A stretch of DNA of 64,000 bases, from assembly GCF_004343775.1 (NCBI RefSeq), contig NZ_PTXL01000001.1, positions 1,054,001 to 1,118,000 of the forward strand, read 5' to 3'. The DNA comes from Burkholderia sp. SRS-46 (GTDB lineage: Bacteria > Pseudomonadota > Gammaproteobacteria > Burkholderiales > Burkholderiaceae). The position numbers were made by a program, and so were the translations under genes. This document shows positions 17,842 through 28,535 of the stretch, in pieces (position 1 is the first letter of the stretch; each line of letters starts with the position of its first letter). Under the pieces are notes generated by a model. That model was given only the letters and a program-made list of their open reading frames with translations. It was not told where the DNA came from and made no database searches.

Positions 17842-19449
17842 ATGGACCCAACCTTCCAACCTTCCCGTTCAGCCAGCGCCGTGCTGACCGTCTCCGGCAT
17901 CGGCAAGACCTATGCCGAGCCGGTGCTCGCGGACGTGTCGCTGACGCTCGCGCCCGGCGAGGCGCTGGCGCTGACGGGCGAGAACGGCGCGGGCAAGAGC
18001 ACGCTGTCGAAGATCGTCGGCGGGCTCGTCGAGCCGAGCGCCGGCGCGATGCAGCTCGGCGGGCGCGCGTATGCGCCGGCGAGCCGCACGCAGGCCGAGG
18101 CGCTGGGCGTGCGGATGGTGATGCAGGAGCTGAACCTGCTGCCGACGCTGTCGGTTGCCGAGAACCTGTTCCTGAACCGCCTGCCGCGCCGCTTCGGCAT
18201 CATCGATCGCCAGCGGCTGCGCGACGACGCGCGCGCCGCGATGGCGCAGGTGGGGCTCGACGCGGTCGACCCCGATACGCCGGTCGGCGCGCTCGGGATC
18301 GGCCACCAGCAGATGGTCGAGATCGCGCGCAACCTGATCGGCGACTGCCGCGTGCTGATCCTCGACGAGCCCACTGCGATGCTGACCGCGCGCGAAGTCG
18401 CGCTGCTGTTCGAGCAGATCGACCGGCTCAAGGCGCGCGGCGTCGCGATCGTCTACATCTCGCACCGGCTCGAGGAACTCGCGCGGGTCGCCGAGCGTGT
18501 CGCGGTGCTGCGCGACGGCCGGCTCGTGCATCTCGGCGACATGGCCGCGACGACGACCGAGCGCCTCGTCACGCTGATGGTCGGGCGCGAGATCGGCGAG
18601 CACATCGACCTCGGCGAACGCCATATCGGCGCGCCGCGGCTCGTCGTGTCGGGGATGACGCGCGAGCCGGCGGTGCGCGACGTGTCGCTCGAGGTGCGCG
18701 CCGGCGAAATCTTCGGCATCTCCGGGCTGATCGGCGCGGGGCGTACCGAGCTGCTGCGGCTGATCTACGGCGCGGATGCGCCGGACGCCGGGATGATCGC
18801 GGTCGGCGAGCCGCTGCAGCCGGCGCAGATCCGCTCGCCGGTCGATGCGGTGCGGCACGGCATCGCGCTGATCACGGAGGACCGCAAGGGCGAGGGCCTG
18901 CTGCTGTCGCAGTCGGTCACGGCGAACGTATCGCTCGGCCAGCTCGACCGGCTCGCGCGGGCGGGCGTCGTCGACGGCGCCCGCGAGGCGGCGCTCGCCG
19001 AGCGCCAGATCGACGCGCTGCACATCCGCACGCACGGCGCGTCGCAGCCGGTCGGCGAACTGTCGGGCGGCAACCAGCAGAAGGTCGTGATCGGCCGCTG
19101 GCTCGCGCGCGACATGGGCGTGCTGCTGTTCGACGAGCCGACGCGCGGGATCGACGTCGGCGCCAAGTTCGAGATCTACACGCTGATGGGCGCGCTCGCG
19201 CGGGAAGGCCGCGCGCTCGTCGTCGTGTCGAGCGACCTGCGCGAGCTGATGCTGATCTGCGACCGGATCGGCGTGATGTCGGCCGGCCGCATGACCGCCG
19301 TGTTCGAGCGCGGCAACTGGACCCAGGACGCGCTGCTGGCCGCGGCGTTCGCCGGCTTCGGCCGCGACGAGGCCGCGCGCGATCCGGCTGCCGGACGTGT
19401 GCAGGACACCGCGCCCGGCGTCGAGAAGACCACAGGACGATCGAGATGA
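17842..19449 (+). CDS. rbsA: ribose ABC transporter ATP-binding protein (double ATPase domain)
   Basis: 535-aa fused ATPase of the sugar importer. Domain 1 has an intact Walker A GENGAGKST and Walker B VLILDEPTAMLT but a degenerate signature (LGIGHQQMVEIARN). Domain 2 has the usual degenerate Walker A (GLIGAGRTE), an intact signature LSGGNQQKVVIGRWLARD and VLLFDEPTRGIDVG. This asymmetry is standard for RbsA-type proteins. The start ATG 17842 follows an AGGA site; the frame is open upstream but reads non-conserved sequence. It lies 146 bp after rbsB and overlaps rbsC by 4 bp (ATGA). Confidence 0.94.
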   Translation: MDPTFQPSRSASAVLTVSGIGKTYAEPVLADVSLTLAPGEALALTGENGAGKSTLSKIVGGLVEPSAGAMQLGGRAYAPASRTQAEALGVRMVMQELNLLPTLSVAENLFLNRLPRRFGIIDRQRLRDDARAAMAQVGLDAVDPDTPVGALGIGHQQMVEIARNLIGDCRVLILDEPTAMLTAREVALLFEQIDRLKARGVAIVYISHRLEELARVAERVAVLRDGRLVHLGDMAATTTERLVTLMVGREIGEHIDLGERHIGAPRLVVSGMTREPAVRDVSLEVRAGEIFGISGLIGAGRTELLRLIYGADAPDAGMIAVGEPLQPAQIRSPVDAVRHGIALITEDRKGEGLLLSQSVTANVSLGQLDRLARAGVVDGAREAALAERQIDALHIRTHGASQPVGELSGGNQQKVVIGRWLARDMGVLLFDEPTRGIDVGAKFEIYTLMGALAREGRALVVVSSDLRELMLICDRIGVMSAGRMTAVFERGNWTQDALLAAAFAGFGRDEAARDPAAGRVQDTAPGVEKTTGRSR

Positions 19450-20462
19450 CCCAGCCTCCCGCCACCCCGACCGAAACGCCCGCCCAGCCGGCGGCCGGAC
19501 GCCGCGCGCGCACGCTGTCCGGCACGCGGCTCGGCGTGTCGAACTACCTCGGGCTCGCCGGCGCGCTCGTCGCGATGATCGCACTGTTCTCGACGCTGAG
19601 CGCCCATTTCCTGACCTACGACACGTTCAGCACGATCGCGAACCAGATTCCCGATCTCGTCGTGATGTCGGTCGGGATGACCTTCGTGCTGATCATCGCG
19701 GGCATCGACCTGTCGGTCGGCTCGGTGCTCGCGCTGGCCGCGTCGATGGTCAGCGTCGCCGCGCTCAAGTGGCAGTGGGGACCGCTGCCGTCCGCGCTGA
19801 TCGGCATCGCGGTCGCGACCGCGACCGGCGCGCTGACGGGCGCGGTCACGGTCGGCTGGCGGATTCCGTCGTTCATCGTGTCGCTCGGCGTGCTGGAAGC
19901 CGCGCGCGGCCTCGCATACCAGCTGACGAATTCGCGCACCGCGTATATCGGCGATGCGTTCGACTTCCTGTCGAACCCGATCGCGGTCGGCATTTCGCCG
20001 GCGTTCCTGATCGCCGTGCTGGTGATGATCGTCGCGCAGTTCGTGCTGACGCGCACCGTGTTCGGCCGCTACCTCGTCGGGATCGGCACGAACGAAGAAG
20101 CCGTCCGGCTTGCGGGGGTTAACCCGAGGCCGTATAAAATCCTCGTGTTCGCGCTGATGGGCGCGCTTGCCGGGCTGGCGTCGCTGTTCCAGATCTCGCG
20201 TCTCGAGGCGGCGGATCCGAACGCCGGCAGCGGGCTCGAGCTGCAGGTGATCGCGGCGGTGGTGATCGGCGGCACGAGCCTGATGGGCGGGCGCGGCTCC
20301 GTGATCAGCACGTTCTTCGGCGTGTTGATCATCTCGGTGCTGGCCGCGGGGCTCGCGCAGATCGGCGCGAACGAGCCGACCAAGCGGATCATTACCGGGG
20401 CGGTGATCGTAGTGGCGGTCGTGCTCGACACGTATCGCAGCCGGCGCACACGCGCACGGTAA
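19446..20462 (+). CDS. rbsC: ribose ABC transporter permease
   Basis: 338-aa inner-membrane permease with eight to ten hydrophobic segments. The motifs VGMTFVLIIAGIDLSVGSVL and VIGGTSLMGGRGSV are the hallmark blocks of the RbsC/XylH/AraH permease family. It begins MTQPPATPTETPAQP with a Pro/Ala-rich cytoplasmic tail of about 30 residues. The ATG overlaps the rbsA stop, and rbsR follows after 32 bp. It is presumed to form the homodimeric pore with RbsA. Confidence 0.94.
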   Translation: MTQPPATPTETPAQPAAGRRARTLSGTRLGVSNYLGLAGALVAMIALFSTLSAHFLTYDTFSTIANQIPDLVVMSVGMTFVLIIAGIDLSVGSVLALAASMVSVAALKWQWGPLPSALIGIAVATATGALTGAVTVGWRIPSFIVSLGVLEAARGLAYQLTNSRTAYIGDAFDFLSNPIAVGISPAFLIAVLVMIVAQFVLTRTVFGRYLVGIGTNEEAVRLAGVNPRPYKILVFALMGALAGLASLFQISRLEAADPNAGSGLELQVIAAVVIGGTSLMGGRGSVISTFFGVLIISVLAAGLAQIGANEPTKRIITGAVIVVAVVLDTYRSRRTRAR

Positions 20463-20494
20463 GAACAACAGAACAGACCAGAGAGAAACGGGAA

Positions 20495-21526
20495 ATGGCG
20501 ACGATCAAGGATGTTGCAGCCATGGCGGGCGTGTCGTTTACGACGGTATCGCACGTCGTGAACAATTCGCGGCCTGTGTCCGCGGACGTACGCGCCAAGG
20601 TCGAAGGGGCGATTCGCGAGCTGAACTACGTGCCGTCGGCCGTGGCGCGCTCGCTGAAGGCGCGCGCGACGGCCACCATTGGGCTTGTCGTTCCGAACAG
20701 CACGAATCCGTATTTCGCCGAGCTCGCGCGCGGCATCGAGGATCAGTGCGCGGCGAACGGCTATTGCGTGTTCTTCTGCAACTCGGACGACGATCCGGTC
20801 AAGCAGCGCAACTACCTGCGCGTGCTGCAGGAAAAGCGCATCGACGGGCTGATCGTCGCGTCGGCCGGCGACGACGCGGTGCTCGCGCAGACGCTCGCCG
20901 ACGCGCATGCGCCGCTCGTCGTCGTCGACCGCAATATCGAGGGGCTGGCCGCCGATCTCGTGCAGATCGACCACGAGCGCGGCGCCTATCTGGCGACCCG
21001 CCACCTGCTCGAGCTGGGCCACGCGAAGATCGGCTGCATCACCGGGCCGACGGACACGGCCGTGAGCGCGATGCGCGTGCACGGCTTCATCCGCGCGATG
21101 GCCGAGCGCACGATCGACATCGTGCCGGGCGCGATCGCGGAAAGCGACTTCTCGTGCCTCGGCGGCTATCACGCGGCGTCGCGGCTGTTCGAATCGGTGC
21201 GGCCGAGCGCGATCTTCGCCGGCAACGACCTGATGGGCGTCGGCGCGCTGCGCGCGGCGGCCGAGCGCGGCATCCGCGTGCCGGACGACTGCTCGATCAT
21301 CGGCTTCGACGACATCGAGTTCTCGCGCTACACGTATCCGGCGCTGTCGACGGTCGGCCAGTCGGTACGCGCGCTCGGCGAGATGGCCGCGCAGACGCTG
21401 ATCGAGCGGATCGGCGGCGGCGCGACCGCCGCGCCGAGCCGCCGGCGCGTCGTGTCGCCGCGCCTCGTGCTGCGCGAATCGACCGCCATCTATCGCGAGC
21501 CGGCGCCGGCCGGCGGCCGCGCATGA
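20495..21526 (+). CDS. rbsR: LacI family ribose operon repressor
   Basis: 343-aa repressor. The N-terminal LacI helix-turn-helix is MATIKDVAAMAGVSFTTVSH, the hinge helix is VPSAVARSLKARAT, and the C-terminal sugar-binding core includes GLVVPNSTNPYFAELARGIE and SIIGFDDIEFSRYTYPALS. Ribose binding would release it from DNA. The gene sits inside the operon between rbsC and rbsK, and a matching palindromic operator is found upstream of rbsB. Its stop overlaps the rbsK start (ATGA), so repressor and kinase are translationally coupled. Confidence 0.93.
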   Translation: MATIKDVAAMAGVSFTTVSHVVNNSRPVSADVRAKVEGAIRELNYVPSAVARSLKARATATIGLVVPNSTNPYFAELARGIEDQCAANGYCVFFCNSDDDPVKQRNYLRVLQEKRIDGLIVASAGDDAVLAQTLADAHAPLVVVDRNIEGLAADLVQIDHERGAYLATRHLLELGHAKIGCITGPTDTAVSAMRVHGFIRAMAERTIDIVPGAIAESDFSCLGGYHAASRLFESVRPSAIFAGNDLMGVGALRAAAERGIRVPDDCSIIGFDDIEFSRYTYPALSTVGQSVRALGEMAAQTLIERIGGGATAAPSRRRVVSPRLVLRESTAIYREPAPAGGRA

Positions 21527-22467
21527 CGGCGCACGCCACCACGGGCGGGGCGCCGCGCGCCGGCCGTGTGACCGTCGTCGGCAGCCTCAACATGGATCTC
21601 GTCGTGCGCGCGCCGCGGCTGCCGCTGCCGGGCGAGACGCTCGCGGGCCACGCGTTCGCGCAGGCCGCGGGCGGCAAGGGCGGCAACCAGGCGGTCGCCG
21701 CCGCGCGGCTCGGCGCGCAGGTCGCGATGATCGGTTGCGTCGGCGCGGATGCGCACGGCGCCGCGCTGCGCGCGGGCCTCGAAGCCGAAGGGATCGACTG
21801 CGCGGGCCTCGCGACCCACGCGGCCGCGTCGACGGGCGTCGCGTTGATCGTCGTCGACGACGCGAGCCAGAACGCGATCGTGATCGTCGCGGGCGGCAAC
21901 GGCGAGGTGACGCCGGACACGATTGCCCGCCACGACGCGGCCATCGCCGCGGCCGACGTGCTGATCTGCCAGCTCGAGACGCCGCCGGACGCGGTGTTCG
22001 CGGCGCTCGCCGCCGGGCGGCGGCTCGGCCGCACGGTCGTGCTCAATCCGGCGCCGGCCGTCGCGCCGCTGCCGGCCGGCTGGCTGCCGCTCGTCGATTA
22101 CCTGATTCCGAACGAGGTCGAGGCGGCGGCGCTGACGGGCCTGCCGATCCGCGACCCGGCCGACGCCGAGGCCGCCGCGCGCGCGCTGCAGGCGGGCGGC
22201 GCGGGCAACGTGCTGGTCACGCTCGGCGCGCGCGGCGTGCTGGCGCTGACGGCGGACGGCGCGGCGCGCCACTATCCGGCGCCCACGGTGCAGGCGGTCG
22301 ACACGACGGCCGCCGGCGACACCTTCATCGGCGGCTTCGCCGCACGCCTCGCGGCCGGCGCCGACGTCGACACGGCGATCCGCTTCGCGCAGCGCGCGGC
22401 GGCGCTTTCCGTGACGCGCGCCGGCGCACAGCCGTCGATTCCGACGCTTCCCGAACTCGCGGACTGA
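21523..22467 (+). CDS. rbsK: ribokinase
   Basis: 314-aa PfkB-family sugar kinase converting ribose to ribose 5-phosphate. The substrate motif VGSLNMDLVVRAPRLPLPGE, the first signature AAGGKGGNQAVAAARLGAQ and the second signature DTTAAGDTFIGGFAARLA, with the catalytic aspartate in AAGD, are all intact. The cation-site segment near the end (AALSVTRAGAQPSIPT) is also typical. The ATG at 21523 overlaps the rbsR stop. There is no rbsD mutarotase gene here. The last 45 bp or so of the gene are echoed 112 bp downstream (see the repeat). Confidence 0.94.
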   Translation: MTAHATTGGAPRAGRVTVVGSLNMDLVVRAPRLPLPGETLAGHAFAQAAGGKGGNQAVAAARLGAQVAMIGCVGADAHGAALRAGLEAEGIDCAGLATHAAASTGVALIVVDDASQNAIVIVAGGNGEVTPDTIARHDAAIAAADVLICQLETPPDAVFAALAAGRRLGRTVVLNPAPAVAPLPAGWLPLVDYLIPNEVEAAALTGLPIRDPADAEAAARALQAGGAGNVLVTLGARGVLALTADGAARHYPAPTVQAVDTTAAGDTFIGGFAARLAAGADVDTAIRFAQRAAALSVTRAGAQPSIPTLPELAD

Positions 22468-22640
22468 CCCGTCGTCCCGGCCGGTGATGGCGGCCGATGC
22501 TCGGGGAATGTTTCGTCGCATGCAATCAGCGGCCGGTGCGCAGCCGTCGATATCAACGCGCGCCTGACCCGCGGACGATTCCTTCGCCGTGGTCGATAGT
22601 TGCGGTAAGTGCGCGCGGAATGTTTCGTCACATGCAATCA
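22420..22640 (+). repeat. imperfect tandem duplication, 112-bp period, of the rbsK 3' end
   Basis: The segment 22420-22528, covering the last 16 codons of rbsK and 61 bp beyond, is repeated without gaps at 22532-22640. By hand alignment about 78 of 109 positions agree. The ends are best kept: GCCGGYGCRCAGCCGTCGAT at the start (2 differences), and a 24-base block at 22505-22528 and 22617-22640 with one difference. The second copy is not translated with rbsK. This repeat fills most of the 308-bp gap before the chemoreceptor gene; no other gene is visible in the gap. Confidence 0.8.
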
Positions 22641-22775
22641 ACAGACGAATAATGCATAAATTTGCCAAAAAAACCATCAAGTCGCGCCGATTATTGTCGT
22701 AAATGCGTCGTGTGAAGCGAACGCTTCTGGGCGACGGGCCTGGCCCGTCAACGACGACGCAAGACAGGAAAAGCG

Positions 22776-24740
<1,965 letters not shown>

Positions 24741-25066
24741 CGGCGGGCTGTGCCTGTCGTCCGAAACGCAGGCTCGCGCGTATAGGGAAGAAGGGGAGAT
24801 GGCGAGCATTTCACGAAGGCCGGCACGTCCAACGCACCAGACGTTCCGGTGCTCGACGAGACAGGACGGATGCTGTTTCGGCGACTCGGGGCATCGATTG
24901 TAGAGCGACGAAAAAGCTTGTCCTAGTCGTGTGTTGCCCGAGGTGAAGTTCAGACAATGAGTTCGTGAAAAAAAATAAGAAAGGGTTTAGGATGAATTCG
25001 AACGCGCTTGCTTCTGCGCAGTCACACGAAGGCAGGCACGTCTTCAGACAAAGCGAGGGAGGTAGC

Positions 25067-26989
25067 ATGGATATTTACAGCAGCTTCGCGAACCGCTTCG
25101 AAAAAACGCGAGAGGAGGAACTCTCGCTGGAGGAGTATCTCGCGCTCTGCAAGAACGATCCATCCGCATATGCTACGGCCGGCGAACGCATGCTGGCTGC
25201 GATCGGGGAACCAGAACAAATCGATACCCGCAACGAGCCGCGCCTGTCGCGGATCTTTGCGAACAAGGTCATCAAGGTGTATCCCGCGTTCCGTGAGTTC
25301 TACGGAATGGAGGAAGTGATCGAGCAGGTGGTCGCGTATTTCCGCCACGCTGCGCAAGGGCTCGAAGAGAAGAAGCAGATCCTCTATCTGCTCGGCCCGG
25401 TGGGCGGCGGCAAGTCGTCGATCGCCGAGCGTCTCAAGCAACTGATGGAACGCGTGCCGTTCTATTCGCTGAAGGGTTCGCCCGTCAACGAATCGCCGCT
25501 CGGGCTGTTCGACTACGACGAGGACGGGCCGATACTCGAAGAGCAGTACGGCATTCCGCGCCGCTACCTGAAGACGATCCTCAGCCCGTGGGCCGTCAAG
25601 CGCCTGCACGAATTCAACGGCGACATCCGCCAGTTCCGCGTCGTGCGCCGCTATCCGTCGATCCTGCGGCAGGTCGGCATCGCGAAGACCGAGCCGGGCG
25701 ACGAGAACAACCAGGACATCTCGTCGCTCGTCGGCAAGGTCGACATCCGCAAGCTCGAGCAGTACGCGCAGGACGATGCCGATGCGTACAGCTACTCCGG
25801 CGGCCTGTGCCTCGCGAACCAGGGCCTGCTCGAGTTCGTCGAAATGTTCAAGGCGCCGATCAAGGTGCTGCACCCGCTGCTGACCGCGACGCAGGAAGGC
25901 AACTTCAAGGGCACCGAGGGCTTCGGCGCGATTCCGTTCGACGGGATCATCCTCGCGCACTCGAACGAGTCGGAGTGGAAGGCGTTCAAGAACAACCGCA
26001 ACAACGAAGCACTGCTCGACCGGATCTTCGTCGTGAAGGTGCCGTACTGCCTGCGCGTGTCCGAGGAGATCAAGATCTACGAGAAGCTGATCCGCAACTC
26101 GTCGCTGGCCGAAGCCGTGTGCGCGCCGGGCACGCTGAAGATGATGTCGCAGTTCTCGGTGCTGTCGCGGCTGCACGAGCCGGAAAACTCGAGCCTGTTC
26201 TCGAAGATGCAGGTGTACGACGGCGAGAACCTGAAGGACACCGACCCGAAGGCGAAGTCGTACCAGGAGTATCGCGACTACGCGGGCGTCGACGAGGGCA
26301 TGACGGGCGTATCGACGCGCTTCGCGTTCAAGATCCTGTCGCGTGTGTTCAACTTCGATTCGACCGAAGTCGCGGCGAACCCGGTGCACCTGATGTACGT
26401 GCTCGAACAGCAGATCGAGCGCGAGCAGTTCCCGCCGGAAACCGAGCAGAAGTACCTGTCGTTCGTGAAGGACGTGCTCGCGTCGCGCTACGCGGAATTC
26501 ATCGGCAAGGAGATCCAGACGGCCTACCTCGAGTCGTATTCGGAATATGGCCAGAACATCTTCGATCGCTACGTCACGTACGCGGACTTCTGGATCCAGG
26601 ATCAGGAATTCCGCGATCACGATACGGGCGAGAGCTTCGATCGCGCCGCGCTGAACGCGGAACTGGAGAAGATCGAGAAGCCGGCGGGCATCAGCAATCC
26701 GAAGGATTTCCGCAACGAGATCGTGAACTTCGTGTTGCGGGCGCGGGCCGCGAACGCCGGCAAGAACCCGGTGTGGACGAGCTACGAGAAGCTGCGCGTC
26801 GTGATCGAGAAGAAGATGTTCTCGAACACCGAGGAACTGCTGCCGGTCATTTCGTTCAACGCGAAGGGCTCGGCGGAAGAGCAACGCAAACATGAGGACT
26901 TTGTGAACCGGATGGTCGCGAAGGGCTATACACCGAAGCAGGTGCGGCTGCTTTGCGACTGGTACCTGCGTGTACGCAAGTCGTCATGA
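25067..26989 (+). CDS. prkA: PrkA family serine protein kinase
   Basis: 640-aa cytoplasmic AAA+-like serine kinase (YeaG/PrkA family), implicated in nitrogen starvation, stationary-phase and stress responses in other bacteria. The N-terminal AAA-type domain has Walker A GPVGGGKS (110-117), and the C-terminal part is the PrkA domain, with FDSTEVAANPVHLMYVLEQQ typical. ATG 25067 (MDIYSSFANRFEKT) follows a GGAGG site and gives the usual family length. The frame is open 34 codons further upstream, from 24965, but that part is not conserved in composition. It is followed by yeaH and spoVR, the classic three-gene module. Confidence 0.95.
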   Translation: MDIYSSFANRFEKTREEELSLEEYLALCKNDPSAYATAGERMLAAIGEPEQIDTRNEPRLSRIFANKVIKVYPAFREFYGMEEVIEQVVAYFRHAAQGLEEKKQILYLLGPVGGGKSSIAERLKQLMERVPFYSLKGSPVNESPLGLFDYDEDGPILEEQYGIPRRYLKTILSPWAVKRLHEFNGDIRQFRVVRRYPSILRQVGIAKTEPGDENNQDISSLVGKVDIRKLEQYAQDDADAYSYSGGLCLANQGLLEFVEMFKAPIKVLHPLLTATQEGNFKGTEGFGAIPFDGIILAHSNESEWKAFKNNRNNEALLDRIFVVKVPYCLRVSEEIKIYEKLIRNSSLAEAVCAPGTLKMMSQFSVLSRLHEPENSSLFSKMQVYDGENLKDTDPKAKSYQEYRDYAGVDEGMTGVSTRFAFKILSRVFNFDSTEVAANPVHLMYVLEQQIEREQFPPETEQKYLSFVKDVLASRYAEFIGKEIQTAYLESYSEYGQNIFDRYVTYADFWIQDQEFRDHDTGESFDRAALNAELEKIEKPAGISNPKDFRNEIVNFVLRARAANAGKNPVWTSYEKLRVVIEKKMFSNTEELLPVISFNAKGSAEEQRKHEDFVNRMVAKGYTPKQVRLLCDWYLRVRKSS

Positions 26990-27114
26990 CCTGCGTTGCG
27001 CGACGCCCGTGCGGCCTGGCCGCACGGGCAACTCCAGAGACGCCGCCCGCATGACGGGAGACGGCATGTGCGGCGAGCGTCCCGGCATATCGACTTACGA
27101 GCGGGAGACCGGGC

Positions 27115-28383
27115 GTGCTTCATCAAATCATCGACCGCAGGCTAGCCGGCAAGAACAAGAGCATTGCCAACCGCGAACGCTTTCTGCGTCGCGTCAAGAA
27201 CTACATTCGTCGCGCCGTGTCGGACGCGGTGCGCGACCGTAGCATCAAGGACATCCAGAGCACGCAGAGCATCACGATCCCGCGCAAGGATATCGCCGAG
27301 CCGACGTTCCGGCACGGGCCGGGCGGGCGCCGCGAGCACGTGCATCCGGGCAACGAGGATTACGTGCGCGGCGACAAGATCCCGCGGCCGCAAGGCGGCT
27401 CGGGCGGCGGCGGCAGCCAGGCCAGCAACGAGGGCGAAGGGCAGGACGACTTCGTGTTCGAACTGTCCCGCGACGAGTTCATGCAGTACTTCTTCGACGA
27501 TCTGGAACTGCCGCGCCTCGTGAAGACGCACCTGCTGACGGTGCCGAGCTGGAAGAACGTGCGCGCGGGCTGGTCGGCGGAAGGCACGCCGAACAACATC
27601 GACGTCGTGCGTTCGCTGCGGAGCGCGCTCGGCCGCCGCATCGCGCTCGGCTCGCCGCTCGTCAACGAGCTGCACGAGCTCGAGGCGCAGCTCGAAGCGC
27701 TCAAGCGCGACCCCGAGGATCGCCGCGCGGAGATCGCGATGCTCGAGGACCAGATCCATCACCTGAAGGGGCGCATCTGGCGCATCCCGTTCATCGATCC
27801 GTTCGACCTGCGCTACATCAACCGCGTGAAGCAGCCGCAACCGTCGAGCCAGGCGGTGATGTTCTGCCTGATGGACGTGTCCGGCTCGATGGACGAGCAG
27901 CGCAAGGATCTCTCGAAGCGCTTCTTCATCCTGCTGTACCTGTTCCTCAAGCGCAACTACGAGCGCATCGAGGTGGTGTTCATCCGCCATCACACGCGCG
28001 CGGAGGAGGTCGACGAGGACACCTTCTTCCATTCGACCGAAAGCGGCGGCACGGTGGTGTCGAGCGCGCTCGAGCTGATGCGCAAGGTGATGAACGAGCG
28101 CTACTCGCCGACCGAATGGAACATCTACGGCGCGCAAGCGTCGGACGGCGACAACTGGACGGACGATTCGCCGAAGTGTCGGAAAATCCTGGAAGAGGAT
28201 ATCCTCACGAAGACGCGTTACTTCGCGTACATCCAGGTGGCGCCGGAAGAGCAGAATCTCTGGCTGGAATACGCGCAGTTGATGCAGTCGCAACCGCATC
28301 TCGCGATGAAAAAAGTGGAATCGGCTGCCGACATTTACCCGGTGTTTCGTGAATTGTTCGAAAAGCAGGTGGAAATGTCATGA
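27115..28383 (+). CDS. yeaH: YeaH family protein (DUF444, von Willebrand A domain)
   Basis: 422-aa cytoplasmic partner of the PrkA module. The start is GTG 27115, with GGGAG 8 bases upstream, giving an N-terminus IIDRRLAGKNKSIANRERF that matches the family. A Gly/Ser-rich linker follows at about 97-110, then the vWA-like domain with a MIDAS-type motif FCLMDVSGSMDEQ and a later QASDGDNWTDDSP. The extreme C-terminus AADIYPVFRELFEKQ is conserved. It is found between prkA and spoVR in many proteobacteria, where it acts with the kinase; its biochemical function is unsettled. Confidence 0.93.
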   Translation: MLHQIIDRRLAGKNKSIANRERFLRRVKNYIRRAVSDAVRDRSIKDIQSTQSITIPRKDIAEPTFRHGPGGRREHVHPGNEDYVRGDKIPRPQGGSGGGGSQASNEGEGQDDFVFELSRDEFMQYFFDDLELPRLVKTHLLTVPSWKNVRAGWSAEGTPNNIDVVRSLRSALGRRIALGSPLVNELHELEAQLEALKRDPEDRRAEIAMLEDQIHHLKGRIWRIPFIDPFDLRYINRVKQPQPSSQAVMFCLMDVSGSMDEQRKDLSKRFFILLYLFLKRNYERIEVVFIRHHTRAEEVDEDTFFHSTESGGTVVSSALELMRKVMNERYSPTEWNIYGAQASDGDNWTDDSPKCRKILEEDILTKTRYFAYIQVAPEEQNLWLEYAQLMQSQPHLAMKKVESAADIYPVFRELFEKQVEMS

Positions 28384-28535
28384 CATCCCGCCATCTGCAC
28401 AGCGAATCGCGCGGCTACCAGCCGCGCCGATCCGGCGACGACACCGCAGGCCATGACGCAACGCAGCAGCGCGGCCGGGCCGAACCGTCGACGCCGCCCG
28501 CCGACTTGCCCGGTGCCGGGCAGAAGGAAGCGCGT

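Noticed and set aside
28380..28535. The upstream spoVR start overlapping yeaH
   Set aside because: The extra 52 residues are low-complexity and the downstream ATG has a better ribosome site and gives the family length; kept only as an alternative.
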